Below, piece by piece: positions 1 to 15,500 of a stretch of DNA of 64,000 nucleotides. The DNA comes from Sipunculus nudus (lineage: Eukaryota; Annelida; Sipuncula; Golfingiida; Sipunculidae), in assembly GCA_026874595.1 (NCBI GenBank), contig CM049311.1:54317676-54381675 (forward strand), written 5' to 3'. The translations under genes were made by a program, and so were the position numbers. Within the stretch, counting starts at the first letter, position 1; every line of letters begins with the position of its first letter. Below the pieces are notes generated by a model. The model did no database searches. It had not been told where the DNA came from and worked only from the letters and a program-made list of their open reading frames with translations.

Positions 1-741
1 CTAGCTTGATGTAAACAATATGTTACATGGTGCTTGAAAACTTGATTAAAATCTACAGTTTTTGATCATCTGGTTTCAAATTTTTGGTGTTAACAGTTGA
101 AATGCTAACAAAAACATGCTGTGAAAATTAAATCCACAGTACTTACAGGAAAAAAACGTGCCATGGTCAAAGTTGGGCAAAATTTAAGGTACCAATTTTT
201 TATTTTTAATAATATTTTAAAAAATTTACAAGATTTTCATCTAATTTTGGGTATACAATTTAATTTTGATTAATTAAAGTTATATTGCTGGAAAAAAGGT
301 CCATAGCATTAACATTTTTTGTGTTAAGTGATCAAATATCTTTTCTGATTTTTTACAAAATGCATTATGTTTGGGCCCATAACTTTTTTAAATTAAATAA
401 TACAGACATAATTTCTGGCATGTACATAGGAACTATATAGAGGAATATTTATGGTAAATATGAGGTAAAACAGATGAGTGGTTTTGATATTAGGCAGTCC
501 TGAAGTGTGAAAATAGGTTTTTAATAAAAAATTGAGGTTTTTCCTTAATTTCTCAAAGGAACGAAGTTGCAAACACCCAGTTTTCGGCTTGGTAGGAGAT
601 CTTGGGGACATCTAACATTATGCCGAATTTTGGATTCCTAGGTCTTACGGTTTCAAAACGTGCCACATCTACGGACGGACGGACGGACGACGGACAATGG
701 ACCACGACTATAGCTCAGATGACTTATAGTCAGCTGAGCTA
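1..741 (+). mobile_element. Repeat A element, right part
   Basis: Core sequence of family A followed by its right end. The stretch around 135-200 (cgtgccatggtcaaagttgg) and the 360-600 block recur at 39430-40079 and, inverted, at 49851-50530 and 63465-64000. The right end has a GGAC tetranucleotide block at 672-693 and then the imperfect hairpin TAGCTCAGATGACT/AGTCAGCTGAGCTA at 710-740. The left end lies outside the window. Pearl-like (Helitron-related, non-autonomous) identity is inferred from this architecture; no transposase is present. Confidence 0.75.
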
Positions 742-1241
742 AAAACACATCAATGTAGGTGGCGCCACCAATGCCTCAAAATCAGATATGACACATGACA
801 AACATTGTTATAAAATTTGGTGATTATAGCTCTAGCCGTTTCTGAGATTTTAATTTTAGTGTGCTTTTTTGGACAGATGACTAAGTTTAACCTCCTGTAA
901 CTCGGCCAAAAATCTCTGAACTGGAACCATTCGAATAAACTTGAGAATGTTCCAGAGATCATTTCTGTGAAATACTGGACAATTTGGCTGGACAGTTTCA
1001 GAGAAGAAGACTTTTAAAGGTTTTTAAAGCTTTCTCTATAAAATCTAAATTAATGCAGATACTCAATCATAAGCTCCAGGGCACCAAGTTTCACATGTGA
1101 CTAATTCTTACATGTAATTTTGAGCTGCTAGCTCTGACGGTTTCTGACTTACAGCCATGGATGGTGGAAAGCCAGCCCTGGACGGCGGACGGCTGACAGA
1201 CGACGCTGCGCCATGGCATAAGCTCACAGGTTTGCTAAAAA
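742..1241 (+). mobile_element. Repeat B element
   Basis: It begins with the GGTGGCGCCACC palindrome at 758-769 and ends with a GGAC-rich tract and the right end around cataagctcacaggtttgct at 1213-1235. The same sequence recurs at 40690-41600 (+) and inverted at 49526-49850 and 52345-53280. No protein is encoded; the short reading frames here are shadows. Confidence 0.7.
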
Positions 1242-2078
1242 AACCATGCATCTGTTGTTTTAAATTTGTATTCTTTTATTTAACATTTGGCATGCAAATT
1301 GTGTATAAAAGTGATGTACATGATTGAAGAGTGATAATTATGACCTACATTTAAAACACATATGCAATAAGACACAAAGTATATATATATGTCAATGAAA
1401 TGAGTATTTAGCTTAAATTAATTGGATGAATATAAACAAGATTCAAAATGCCATGCCTACAAATGAAACCATCCCACATGTGAAATAGACTGTGACCACA
1501 ATCAGGATTAGACAGGAAGTAATTTTATCCTTTTAACTGTTACCCTTACTTACTAAGATTAAACACCGCAAGTTTTACTGATTATTAGAGCTGTAACAAT
1601 TCAGTTGTAGACCGAGGCATAGTGATCTGTCATTACTTCCAGGGTTTAATAATATTCAGTGGCTGAACATGTGATGGTGAAACATCATTGGTCAGAAATC
1701 AGTCATATGGCATCTGATTGGCAAACAAGCACACAACAAACCAATTGGAGAGGCTGTAAAAAATGTAATATTCCTTAAATAAGGTCACAGTGGCATAAAA
1801 AATCGGCTACAAACTTTAACTTTAGAATCAAAGAAGATCTATGACTTTGAATCTGAACTCTAATACTACTTATATTCATGTCGAGGGAAGAAGGAGAAAT
1901 GGGAATTCTGGTTTCCCCAGAAACAACAGAAATTTACATTTTTCAAAGAACTAAATTAGTTCTAAAATGATACTATTTTATATGAAGGGTAGGTTCATTT
2001 TACAGACTCTATAATTATAAACTCCTGAAGAGCATATCATAACACTGCATCAGGTGCTACCATTCCTGAGCTTTTTAA
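1242..2078. other. Intergenic, nothing recognised
   Basis: AT-rich sequence with no convincing exon, RNA gene or terminal repeat. A short TA run sits near 1381. Confidence 0.5.
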
Positions 2079-4397
<2,319 letters not shown>

Positions 4398-4571
4398 TAC
4401 AGTGTTATGAGACCACCCATTGGACTGGCCATAGTGGTCTTATAATTCCCAGGTGGCCTTATTAGAGAGGTCAGTTATAACCAATGTTAATGTTTTCTGT
4501 TCACCAATGGGTGGTCTTAATTGACAGGTGGTTCTTATAAAACAGGTGGTCTTTGGACAAGTTCCACTGTA
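4398..4571. mobile_element. Short TIR element (MITE), TACAGTG ends
   Basis: A 174-bp sequence starting TACAGTG and ending CCACTGTA, flanked by TA. Internal gtggtctta-type motifs occur at both ends in several copies. Ends of this kind with a TA target duplication are typical of non-autonomous pogo/Tigger/mariner-type elements. Family assignment is tentative. Confidence 0.5.
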
Positions 4572-6375
4572 TTTCAGAGTGTGACCCATGCTGGTAACAA
4601 AGCTGATAGTCCCTCAAACATTACAGATCATTTGTTTGGTTAAAAAACATCATCTAGCCTGCCAGCAGTCTGTAGTTTGTTTTTTTATTTCCTCAACCAA
4701 TCAAATGATCCAACACACACACAAATTACAGTACACATAACGTTAAATATCTTCCCTGGACAATTTCGAAAACATTAACTGCTTGATCATCAAAACAGAC
4801 ATATGGTTACACATAAAATGAATACTCACAATTAACCCAAGTAATTATATGGATTACATTGACATATAAAGTGCATGAATTTGAGAAATGATTTAAAAAG
4901 ATAGGCCCAAGGCCAGCAGGTGGTGGGTTTTTTTTAAAGAAACTGAAGATAACTGTATGATAAGCATGTTATATCAAATTTTTCATTCTGTCTGGATTAA
5001 CCCCATATAACATTTTATGTACCAGGAGCCAGTCATAACCCAGAAGTCCTGGCTTGAGTGATTTTCTTGAGGCTCTTTCAAGATTTCACCATTTTGCCTT
5101 TGGGAGACACACTGTGCTGAATTGGACTCACAAGAGTATGGTTCTGCTGGTTAGGGTTTGTGGGCAGTGAATTCAAAGTCCCAGACCCACAATGCACCAG
5201 GACTTCTTAATACACCAGTGATGAAAGTATATATGTGGTAAGGAGGGTACTGTGGTTGGATAAGACCAATATGTTGGACAAAAATTATTTCAAGGAAATT
5301 TACTTAAACACGGGTATTTTTGTGGATAGGAATTCATATTCTAAGTAATATTTTGTAAGCAATGTATACAGAAGGTGTTTCCTTGAAATATAACATTTTG
5401 ATTTTGAAGATTGGCATTTGAGACAAGCAGTCTCAACCATCCCCACAATACAAACTGGAAGAGTTTAGTTTTGAGTGGAAACAACATCTGGTGCAAGGGT
5501 GGCCATAAAGAAACAGCTGGGAATGAGCAGGGGACCTTCTGTATCTGAGGCAAATGCCTGAATTACAAGGGCATGTCCTACTCTGTTATTTTGAGATGAT
5601 ATACTAGAACATGTTCAGTTTGATTCTGGTGTCTGCATGTCATATCTTCATACACATAAACATCCACACTCAAGTCTTTATAACTCAGATCAACTGAAGC
5701 TCTGTCACTTGAAGTTATGAAGATACACATATGCTCTGAACTATCTGCTTCATATTCACAACCATACAATTACGCAGTACATTATGAAAGGTTAACATGG
5801 GTGTGTGCAAATAAAATAGGGAGTATGTGTGTCATAGGTAAAACACGATTATTTATTATATAGTGAGCATATTCTCAACTGTCATCAGATGATCTACATA
5901 GTCCCGCAGAGTAAAGGTAAATCACATGATCACTAGTATAAACCTGTCCATCCCTGACTGACAGGGACTACAGTATCCAGCTGACTGGGCTGGACCACAG
6001 TTTTCTCCAGCTGTGGCACCAGTTTTGCTCACTTTCCATCAATATTCCTGCTGCTGTGAAATTTTGGAAATGAAAGAATATGTCAGTTTTCTGCAGATAT
6101 TATCCCAACAATCAGTCTGAACATCACTGGTCTGAAATTTAAATGCTTCCTTCTGTATATGCAGCATACATCAATAATAAAGCTTGATTCCTCTTTTTCC
6201 AAAATGTTGGCCTTTCACATTCAGTGTCAGTTACTGCCAACAGGTGTCGCTAGTGTGAAGGGAAAGGCTGTTTCTCAACAAATATCTGGATTTCAATAAT
6301 ATTATTAAGCCTTTGCAGGATCTTTCACTATCTGAGTCAGAAGTGAGATTTTCTTGAATCTTGGTTCACACCTTT
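4572..6375. other. 3' flank of RAB3IP, nothing recognised
   Basis: Downstream of the RAB3IP stop codon on the minus strand. No exon or mobile element with clear ends is visible. The short reading frames at 5341-5769 show no family resemblance. The distal RAB3IP 3' untranslated region may extend into this part. Confidence 0.4.
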
Positions 6376-6381
6376 TTTATT
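6376..6381 (-). promoter_or_regulatory. Candidate polyadenylation signal of RAB3IP
   Basis: AATAAA on the minus strand, about 57 nt after the RAB3IP stop codon. It would give a very short 3' untranslated region. A second AATAAA near 5851 on the same strand is an alternative. Confidence 0.45.
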
Positions 6382-6438
6382 TGTTTTTGTCAGTTGCTTT
6401 CAGTTCATTCATAATGTTCCAGTGTCCTGCAGTATTCC

Positions 6439-6512
6439 TCAGTCTGACAATCCAAGACGGGCCAAATTCATCTGTTTTCTGTGTTTAATGATTTCCCAGT
6501 ACATATCTTGAT
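6439..6512 (-). CDS. RAB3IP: RAB3IP last coding exon, residues 377-400
   Basis: Completes Asp377 and then reads QDMYWEIIKHRKQMNLARLG, LSD, stop (TGA at 6439-6441). It matches the conserved C-terminal [20 protein letters not shown] segment. Acceptor TTTGCAG. Confidence 0.96.
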
Positions 6513-9500
6513 CTGCAAAAACATACATCATTAAGCAGAATCTGTAGGTTAGAAAATGAGTTTTGTGTTTATCACTGGTACTGCTACACCAGAAATAAAT
6601 TTAAAGATATCACATCAATTTAATCAAATTAATTTCAGATTCTGGAAAAAAATTCTGACAATCTAAAATATTATATCACATGTAATAACTGGCTTTCCAT
6701 TGTATCTTTATCAAATTTCAAATACTTGCCAGCTCTACCTTCTATACATTTACATTTTCTTGTACTTAAATGACAAAGCAACACCTGGGCTGAGTATTAT
6801 ATTGCTTATAACCCTGTTTCTTACCTGCAGCTTTGACAAGACCCTGAGTGATATACCTGGCATAGGCAATAAAACTGCATACTGTGGTGATCTGAAAGGT
6901 AAATAACAGGTATATGACAGGTAAATAACACTGTAGTCATCTAAAGGATAAATAACAGGTAAATCACATGTAAATGACGCTGTATTGATATGAAAGGTAT
7001 AAAACAGGAAAATCACAGTTAATCTATGAGGAATCTGAAATCTGAGGAATCTGAAAGGTAAACAAGCAGTTTTTCTGGAATTTAAATCCCCCCCCCCCCC
7101 CTTTCCACCTCTTGTTGTCATTCATGCTTGCCTTATCAATAATTTAGTTTTTATTTTCGCCTGAAGATGTCTTCACATGTCACAAAGGCTGTGTACCCTG
7201 AATGTCTCCACATGTTGTAATTTTGGGTGTGAAATAGGAACAAAATTTAATTTTGTTTTGGAGCTAGTGAGAATAAATTTTCAGAAAGACACTCCAAAAC
7301 CATTCCCAACCAAAGTATGCATGGGAGCAATCAGTGACCAAAATTTGAATGAAATCAGATAATATTTAGGAAAGTTATCCCATGAAAACAAAAACCTGAT
7401 GGATGGCCAGACAGACAGACGGAAAGACAGACAGACAGACAAACCAAAATCAATGTCTCCCGTTCCGGGGGAGCAGGGGATAATAAGTAAAGCACTGGCA
7501 TCAACCGTGTAAAAAATAGCTGTAACACTGCAATGCATTGTGATAATTTAACAATAACTGTTTCAGCTGTACATAAAATTTATCAGGTTTCAACTGAACA
7601 AGCTGCCAAGCTGAACCAGTGTTTTACCCTGGTGGCTCTGTGGGGTTAGGGTTAACCTGGGGATATATGATGCACTGCCGATAAAAAATCTATATTAAAG
7701 TAATACTAATTTTATCATGCTTGTATAAAATCTTCATGGGCATTATTTTTCTTGTGTATTTTTTTCTCTGGGCCTGACAAGAGCTCAAACAGACCATCAG
7801 GTGTAAATTAAACCTCTTTATGACCTCTCCATTCCACAACCCCATAAAATGAATATGAGAATAATACTTACTCTATTGCGAGCAAACTGTGACACCAGAT
7901 GCCACCTTTCAGTGTCTTTTACTCGTATTCGGTGATTACAAACTGTAGTGGTCTCTGTCAAACTGCACTGTCTGTGATTACACAAACACACACAGGTTTA
8001 TAACTCATGCAGCAAAATATTAACCAAAGCACCATGGCAACCTGTAGGCTATTAATTCTGCAAGTCGTGTAAAGTACCATCAAAATTTTCTGTTGTTCTA
8101 GATCTAACTAAAATATTTCTGACAGTCAGTGCTGATCAACCCTTATGAGACTTGCATCATGGGGTCAAGATGCACAGACGAAACATTTGAACAGCCTCAG
8201 AGTTTTGAATGATAATTAATATCAACAGTTAAATATTATGCATATTAATAAGCAAGCCCTTACAGGTAAAATGATAATATATACACAGAAGATACATTCC
8301 AATCACTATTGTTAATACAAGCTGTTTCCTCAGCTGAAATTAGCAGTAACAGGAAAAGGGAATGTTTCAATGTTTGAAAAAATATGTTTTAAAGGGTATC
8401 CAACCATGCCTTGTCTGATGTCAAATTACAGGTATGTAGCATTGTGTTCTTTATGGAAAGAGCCCTGGTTACAGATGGCTGGCTGACCACATGAGGAGGA
8501 CAGGCAATACACTCATTAAAATAACATTACATAATAAGTCTGCTGGCCTACAGAATAGTTCAGGTGTTGGTGACTTGATAATGAAAGCAGGTAAGAAGCT
8601 TAAAGTAGCCTTTTTCAATATCTGACATCTATCAACTATAGATAATCCCCTGAACCTTATATAACAATAGGCCAGAAAATGTGATCCCATCGCACACAAG
8701 ATGTTCATGTTATTTAAATCTATGTGTTTATAACGTGTGGGGGGGGGTGTGAAAATAATCCACACACATTCATCAAGGATCTGTGGCAAAATGTCAGACA
8801 AAAGAGAGTTGCAACTATTGACCCTTCTGCACATAATCAACCAACCACCTTAGGTTATATAGTTTTTCTGTTTGTCAACATTGGTACAAGTACCCATTTA
8901 ACCAAAAGCTTGTAATATAATTGAACAAGATCATGCAACCATCACAAAGGTGTTATAAGAACTTTTCTTAACAGACATTACCTACGGTTCATGAATATGT
9001 ATGTACAGTAAGCCAAAAATCACCAAAACAATCTACAGTAATGGTAGATGAATGGCCCCTTTAAGAATAACTGCTACGGCCTCATTGATATAAATTAATG
9101 TGAAGTTGAACAAAAGAGCATACTTACTGGCGTGTACACTGGACACATTCCACTGTCAGAGTATTGTTCATGACACCATCAAGCACACTCTTTGCTAGCT
9201 GCAATGTTTAAGAATAAAATTAAAATAAACAAGAGGAACAGGACGTTTAGACAGGTTCAGAACCTGGCATTAAGAATACAGTAATAACTGTATATACTGA
9301 AGAAGCCACTAACACAGAAATACATATGTAGCCACTGGTCTTCTGTGGGGTCTCTCATATACATACTCAACGTAGAGTAGAGATGGCAGAATATTTAATG
9401 GATTATTCTAGGCTTTTCTAAGGGCCTAATTTCTACCCCTTTTCCTCTTAATATATTGTGTTTTTACATTATATTTCCTTATCATCAGTTTATTTTTATC

Positions 9501-12500
9501 CCATCATCTATTACACAACAAAATAATTTCCCCTATAAGGACAAAAGATTCTACAGACAGTATTATTTCGTAATCGTGACCATGTTCCAACTCCCCTCCC
9601 CTGGTGTTGAGCTGCCAATACTTGCATCACTTTTCAGTTTGTTAAGTGAAACTATAGTAAAAACATTATAATATTAAATTAATAATCAAAGCAAAATAAT
9701 TGATCAACAAGATGAATCTTTACTTTCTCTTCATAAAACTTGCAACTTATTCATATCAAATATGTATGTTAAATTGTTATTGGCAGAATATTTTGGAATA
9801 ACAAAAAAATCATACAAATTTCATTGTTTCCGTTTCTTTTAAAATGCATCTATCTAAAATGAAAAGAAACAAATAATTTGTCTGTCTTGATATCCTATTT
9901 TGATGCTGATGTTACACAGACTGGAGGAGTAACTATTCATTCTTACCTCACTGTTGGCAAAGTTGAGGCATGGGAGGATATCTTCATTGATTATATTTGA
10001 AAGGAAGGGAGCAGCGACATCTAGTGTAGGTTTTGACTTCCACTGTTTGAACTCGGCAAATCGCAATGGATCAACCTGGAAATAAAACAAAAGAAACAAA
10101 CATGAATCAAGGTGATATTTTATTTACTACAGAAATGTTTACAGGGTAGTAGTAATATGAAACAAAAGTGATGTGGAAAATAAAATATACTTAGATAATA
10201 CTGAGACCACCCAACATGTTTTCATTAGTATGGTACACAAATATGACATTGACATTCAGAAAAAAATCAGCAAATCCACAAATATAAAACATTCAAATCT
10301 GTACACTGGAACATGTATCATAAGGATATTATGCAAAGAAAATGTTATCTTAATTCTTCAATATAACCACATTTCTAATAATAAATAAATTTAACCATAA
10401 AGATCATGATAATAATGATAAAGAATGATATCACTGTGTTTTTGAAAAACAGTTTGAGATTTAAACAAGAGAAATCTGTGTTGTGAGTTCACTGAGGGCA
10501 ACAGCCTATGTAATGATCTGATGCTTGCTTTGATGAGTGAATGAACACATAATAAATAATTCATGTACAGTTTCACAGGCAAGAACAACCATAAACCACT
10601 GCTGCTGATATTTTTATATGCTATAATGACCAATACTTATGAACTCAGAACCTTCCTATGTACACTTGGATAACAAACACAATGGGAGAGACCCTTATCC
10701 ACTGTATATAGTAATAAGGAGCCCTGGCAGGGTGGTAAAATTATTACCTACTCCATGTGACATACATATGTCTGGTAAGTCTGGCAAAGTGCTACTGATA
10801 ACTCCATCTACTGGCACGCTAGTCACGTGTTATCCATTAATAACATATACAGCTGATGGATGCAGGTTAGCAACAACACAACAAATAAACCCATCAGTGA
10901 CCCAGGCTGATCAACGTCAGAGATATCAGCTGATAAACAGCAACAGGGAATCTACCACATTAATCTACCAGGGCTGCAGTTAATCACTGATTTGATCTGT
11001 CACAGGACAATGGCCACTCACAAAATCTTGCAGAACAAACTGTGACATGAAAGAAATATTAAAAGAAAAAGGGGAACAAAATAGATTAATTTATATATCA
11101 ATATTTCTGAAAATTTCAAAGGCAAAACTACTTTAAGACCAATCTGAAAATCCACAAAAGACTGTAACACAACATGCAATCATTTAAAACATTTTTAGTA
11201 ATCTTTTATCTAATTTTTTAAAATATTTTAGTTAACAAGAAATATAACTCACATACACACACATATACATATCCAAGTATATTTCCACACTTTAATAATG
11301 CCGTGGTACAATTTGGACATAAGCATATCAATTAAATTTCCTTGTCATATGATTTTATTGTCATTTCTGTAATGCCACCAGTTCAGCAAGTAACACATGA
11401 TATGAATGCATCCCTGCATGCTCAGCTTAAGTATGTAACTGTGTATGAGCTTCACAATGCCACTAACCCTATTTGCTTCATCTCCCTGCCTCCAGCACTA
11501 CACACTCATCATCCTAATGTTCCCTGAGGATTATCATATTTACTGAGTGACACAGACCAATTCATTTGATTGCATGTTGATTAGAAGTGAGGGCGTGGCA
11601 TGGCATGGGGTGGAATTCAGGTCAGCAGGGCTTGTTGGGAGCTGGCCCTAGTCTGTGGGTCAGCTTGTGGGAGGGGTTCTGGGGGAGTGGGTTACATCTC
11701 TATAATATCTATAATATCACATACAAGCAGCTGCAAAGAACGTACTCCTCCTTTTACTTACCAAGTTCTACATTGAATTATTAATTTTACACTTAAATTT
11801 AACCTCTTAATTTAAATCTACAATTTCCTAGTTATTTCTTTACACAGCCACATCCACAAAACAGGATACTTTCTGCTTGCTGACAGGAAGCTCTCAGATG
11901 CTGGGAATCTGGTCAAGTTTTTGTGAGAACGTCAATGTTTTGTTTTTTTACACAAATATTTCCTTTAATGCTAAAAACTGAGTTTATTTATGTGAACATC
12001 TGGAATAAATAATCATTTACACATGGCCATTTTCATGACTGATTTGGATCTCTGATATATGAACCTTACCAGGGTATCTCATGTGAAGTTAATTATAAAT
12101 CATTATAAGTACCTACTTAATATGAGAATACTAAACCTGTGTGAATGACTGACATAGTGGATATTTATCTAATACTGGATGACACAATGATCCATCACAA
12201 TCTGACAAGCAGTTAATTCATCATATAATCACCATAAGCCCAGGACTCAGGGGATAACGACAATGACCACAAGCCCCTGGTCTTTGTGATGCAGTTCAGA
12301 CCACCAGGACAGTGGCCGGCCCCACGTATTATACAGGAATGTTGTGATAGACCATGGTCTGTGTCATGCAGTTCAGACCACCAGGACAGTGGCCGGCCCC
12401 ACGTATTATACAGGAATGTTGTGATAGACCATGGTCTGTGTCATGTAGTTCAGACCACCAGGACAGTGGCCGGCCCCACGTATTATACAGGAATGTTGTG

Positions 12501-15500
12501 ATAGACCATGGTCTGTGTCATGCAGTTCAGACCACCAGGACAGTGGCCGGCCCCACGTATTATACAGGAATGTTGTGATAGACCATGGTCTGTGTCATGT
12601 AGTTCAGACCACCAGGACAGTGGCCGGCCCCACGTATTATACAGGAATGTTGTGATAGACCATGGTCTGTGTCATGTAGTTCAGACCACCAGGACAGTGG
12701 CCCACCCAACCTAATTTAAAGGAACATTGTGATAGACCATGGTCTGTGTCATGTAGTTTAGACCACCAGGACAGTGGCCCGCCCCACCTGTTATACAGGA
12801 ACGTTGTGATAGACTATGGTCTGTGTCATGTAGTTCAGACCACCAGGACAGATGTCAGCCCCACCTGTTATACAGGAACGTTGTGATAGACCATAGTCTG
12901 TGTCATGTAGTTCAGACCACCAGGACAGGGGCCCGCCCCACCTGTTATACAGGAACGTTGTGATAGACCATGGTCTGTGTCATGTAGTTCAGACCACCAG
13001 GACAGTGGCCCATCCAACCTATAATAAAGGAACATTGTGATAGACCATGGTCTGTGTCATGTAGTTCAGACCACCAGGACAGTGGTCAGCCCCACCTGTT
13101 ATTCAGGAATGTTGTGATAGACCATGGTCTGTGTCATGTAGTTCAATTTGTTACAACTTCATGTTTAAAGCTGTGGAGGCCTTCCCTCCTTTGTCTCTAT
13201 GATAACTGTAAGCCAGAGACTTTAAATGTAATGATTTCTAAGCCTACATGGATCATGTGGCTGTTTGTATTTCATTAAATCAGACCTACCAGCATCATGC
13301 AGCATGTTAACATAAACTAAAGCCAGGAAGGATAAAGGACCAATCATATTATCTAATGCTGCACCGGTACACAGGATAAACACAATCAGCAATATAAACA
13401 AACTCAGAATAACATCAATATCATGGCCCTCATTGTGTGACCACCAGCACGTATTCCCCTTCATGTGTGTGTCTGTCTGTGAACAGTCTGAACTACACGT
13501 GTGAGTACCAGTATACACACAGAAGAAAACACAATCAGCAATAAAACCACTACAACGTGGCATGTTTATCACTGTCCTTATTATGCATTCACTATCATGT
13601 TTTTCCTCCATGTGTGTGTCTGTCTGTGAACAGTCTGAATCAGTGCACATGTACGCAAACCTGGATTTTACAAATGAGTCTGTTATAACTCTTCTGAGTG
13701 CATCTGCAGTGAACAATGGGACATAAATTATCATATTTACATGTTTTTCACTGATTCCCCATAACCATACAAGGATGTTACAGTCTTAATCATTACTTAA
13801 TATTACTCTTTTTTCTAGACATACCCATTTAAATAAACTCATAAAAATAGAACCACAATTACAAAATTTATAAAGAACAAGGAAGACCCTGAATTATGTG
13901 TAGGATGGGATAATAAATTATTCATCATTAGATGAGTGGTGATTTGCTGATAGAAGGACAACTTTGTATGAATTTTTGCTTATATCTCCTGCCATTACAG
14001 ACTGGCATACACTCAATATCATGAAAAGTACCTGGTTTAAGGCTTGATATATATATCACTTGGATTAAAACAAGCTCTGTTGAGGTCAAGTTTGAGTTAT
14101 TATACTGTCTGCTCTAGCATGGTGTGAACAAGGGACTTTGCACCAATAATGCTACAGTGAACACAAGATGTCTTACAAATAAAAACATATAGCTGTTCAA
14201 TTAACATATGATACATTAGTACTCCTCCATGGCTCAACAGTCAGAGCTATGCATGAATTAGCATGACTCAGAGACTGGAATACACTTTGGTACTAGAATA
14301 CACTTTATTTATTTTTAGCCACATATATAATTACTTAAGGCCAGACAAGTCTATACATCATGTACAACATGTAATTATAGGTATCACTGATGAAAACTGC
14401 TGTTGTCATATATACTGCAACCAAAAGCTATAAAATATAATTCAATGCACTGGTTTACAGTGAATGTGAACTGTCTATAAATTTTAATGTAAACCAATCA
14501 CCTTACACTGTTTAACTCTCTGTAACACTGTATGAGAGATATATGATAAAGACAGCCTTGACACTTGAAGCTGATTCCAGCATATCCATAAGGGTGAAGG
14601 GTACAAGTGGTATCTATGTTAACTACAACACTGGTCAGTAAGACCTCTGCAAACAGCCAAAAGCCTTCTAGCATGGGCTGGGTGATGAAAAAAAAGGGAC
14701 CCATGGGTCACGGCGCTCAGCTGTTATATATGTTAAAAAATATGATTCTGGAAAGAGGCACATGCTTGTTTTGTGTGGTAATAATATAAGCTTTATTATG
14801 AGTTGTTGGTGTTTAGCTTATGTATGATTTTGAAGACAGGGAAGAGGATTGATTTCATTTATCTTATTAACAAATGGAGAGCTATTGTCACACAGATTTT
14901 GACTTGGCCATATAACTTATAAGCAGCACATATTATAAAAGAGTTTAACTATTTATTAAAATTTAATAACAAATATTGTGCCAATATAATTTTTATTTAA
15001 AAAAAAATAAGAAGAAAATCATATTATTTTTTTAAAATAAAATATAACTGAAATGATTACTGAAGTAATATTATAGAATATATTCATAAATGCATTCATG
15101 AATACATTTTGAAAGTATCTGCACTGGTATTCAAATACTTTCATTTTTACCTTAATTCCCATTCTTATGCAATAAAATTTTTAAATGCAGTACATATTCA
15201 TATTTATATTCAATTACATTTGCAAAGCATTTGCACCAGGTCTAGTATTTATTCAGTTTTAGCCAAACAAAGATGTTGAGAACTCAGAATATACAAAATT
15301 CACAAATTTAAATAATGATCATAAGTACCTGGTTAGATGGCTTTTATTTATATTGAAAAAAATAAATGTAATATATTCACTTTGGACTACTTTCACATCA
15401 ATCTACACACTAGACACAGTAGGAATCTAGATTAATATTATCAACTGCATCTTTGTCTATCATTAATTCCTTCATATGATCCCTAATGATTAGTAATGAA

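Noticed and set aside
6750-7121. 123-residue minus-strand open frame
   Set aside because: Only 6825-6891 is a real (RAB3IP) exon, and in its proper splicing it joins other exons. The rest is degenerate ggtaaataaca repeat and a C run.
7872-9198. Apparent gap in the RAB3IP C-terminal domain
   Set aside because: The segment ITTVCSF...GLVKAA first seemed missing but was found as a 67-nt exon at 6825-6891 with correct phase, so the gene is complete.
10639-10983. 114-residue plus-strand open frame in the large RAB3IP intron
   Set aside because: No domain, no coding bias seen, no splice partners.
12286-12714. Several overlapping plus-strand frames with PPGQWPAPRIIQECCDRPWS
   Set aside because: These are the 77-bp minisatellite read in successive frames.
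13222-13734. 170-residue minus-strand open frame with a repeated CSDCSQTDTHM-like motif
   Set aside because: The repeated motif comes from a local DNA duplication (tgtgtgtctgtctgtgaaca). There are no splice signals or family resemblance, and the frame begins inside the flank of the 77-bp minisatellite.
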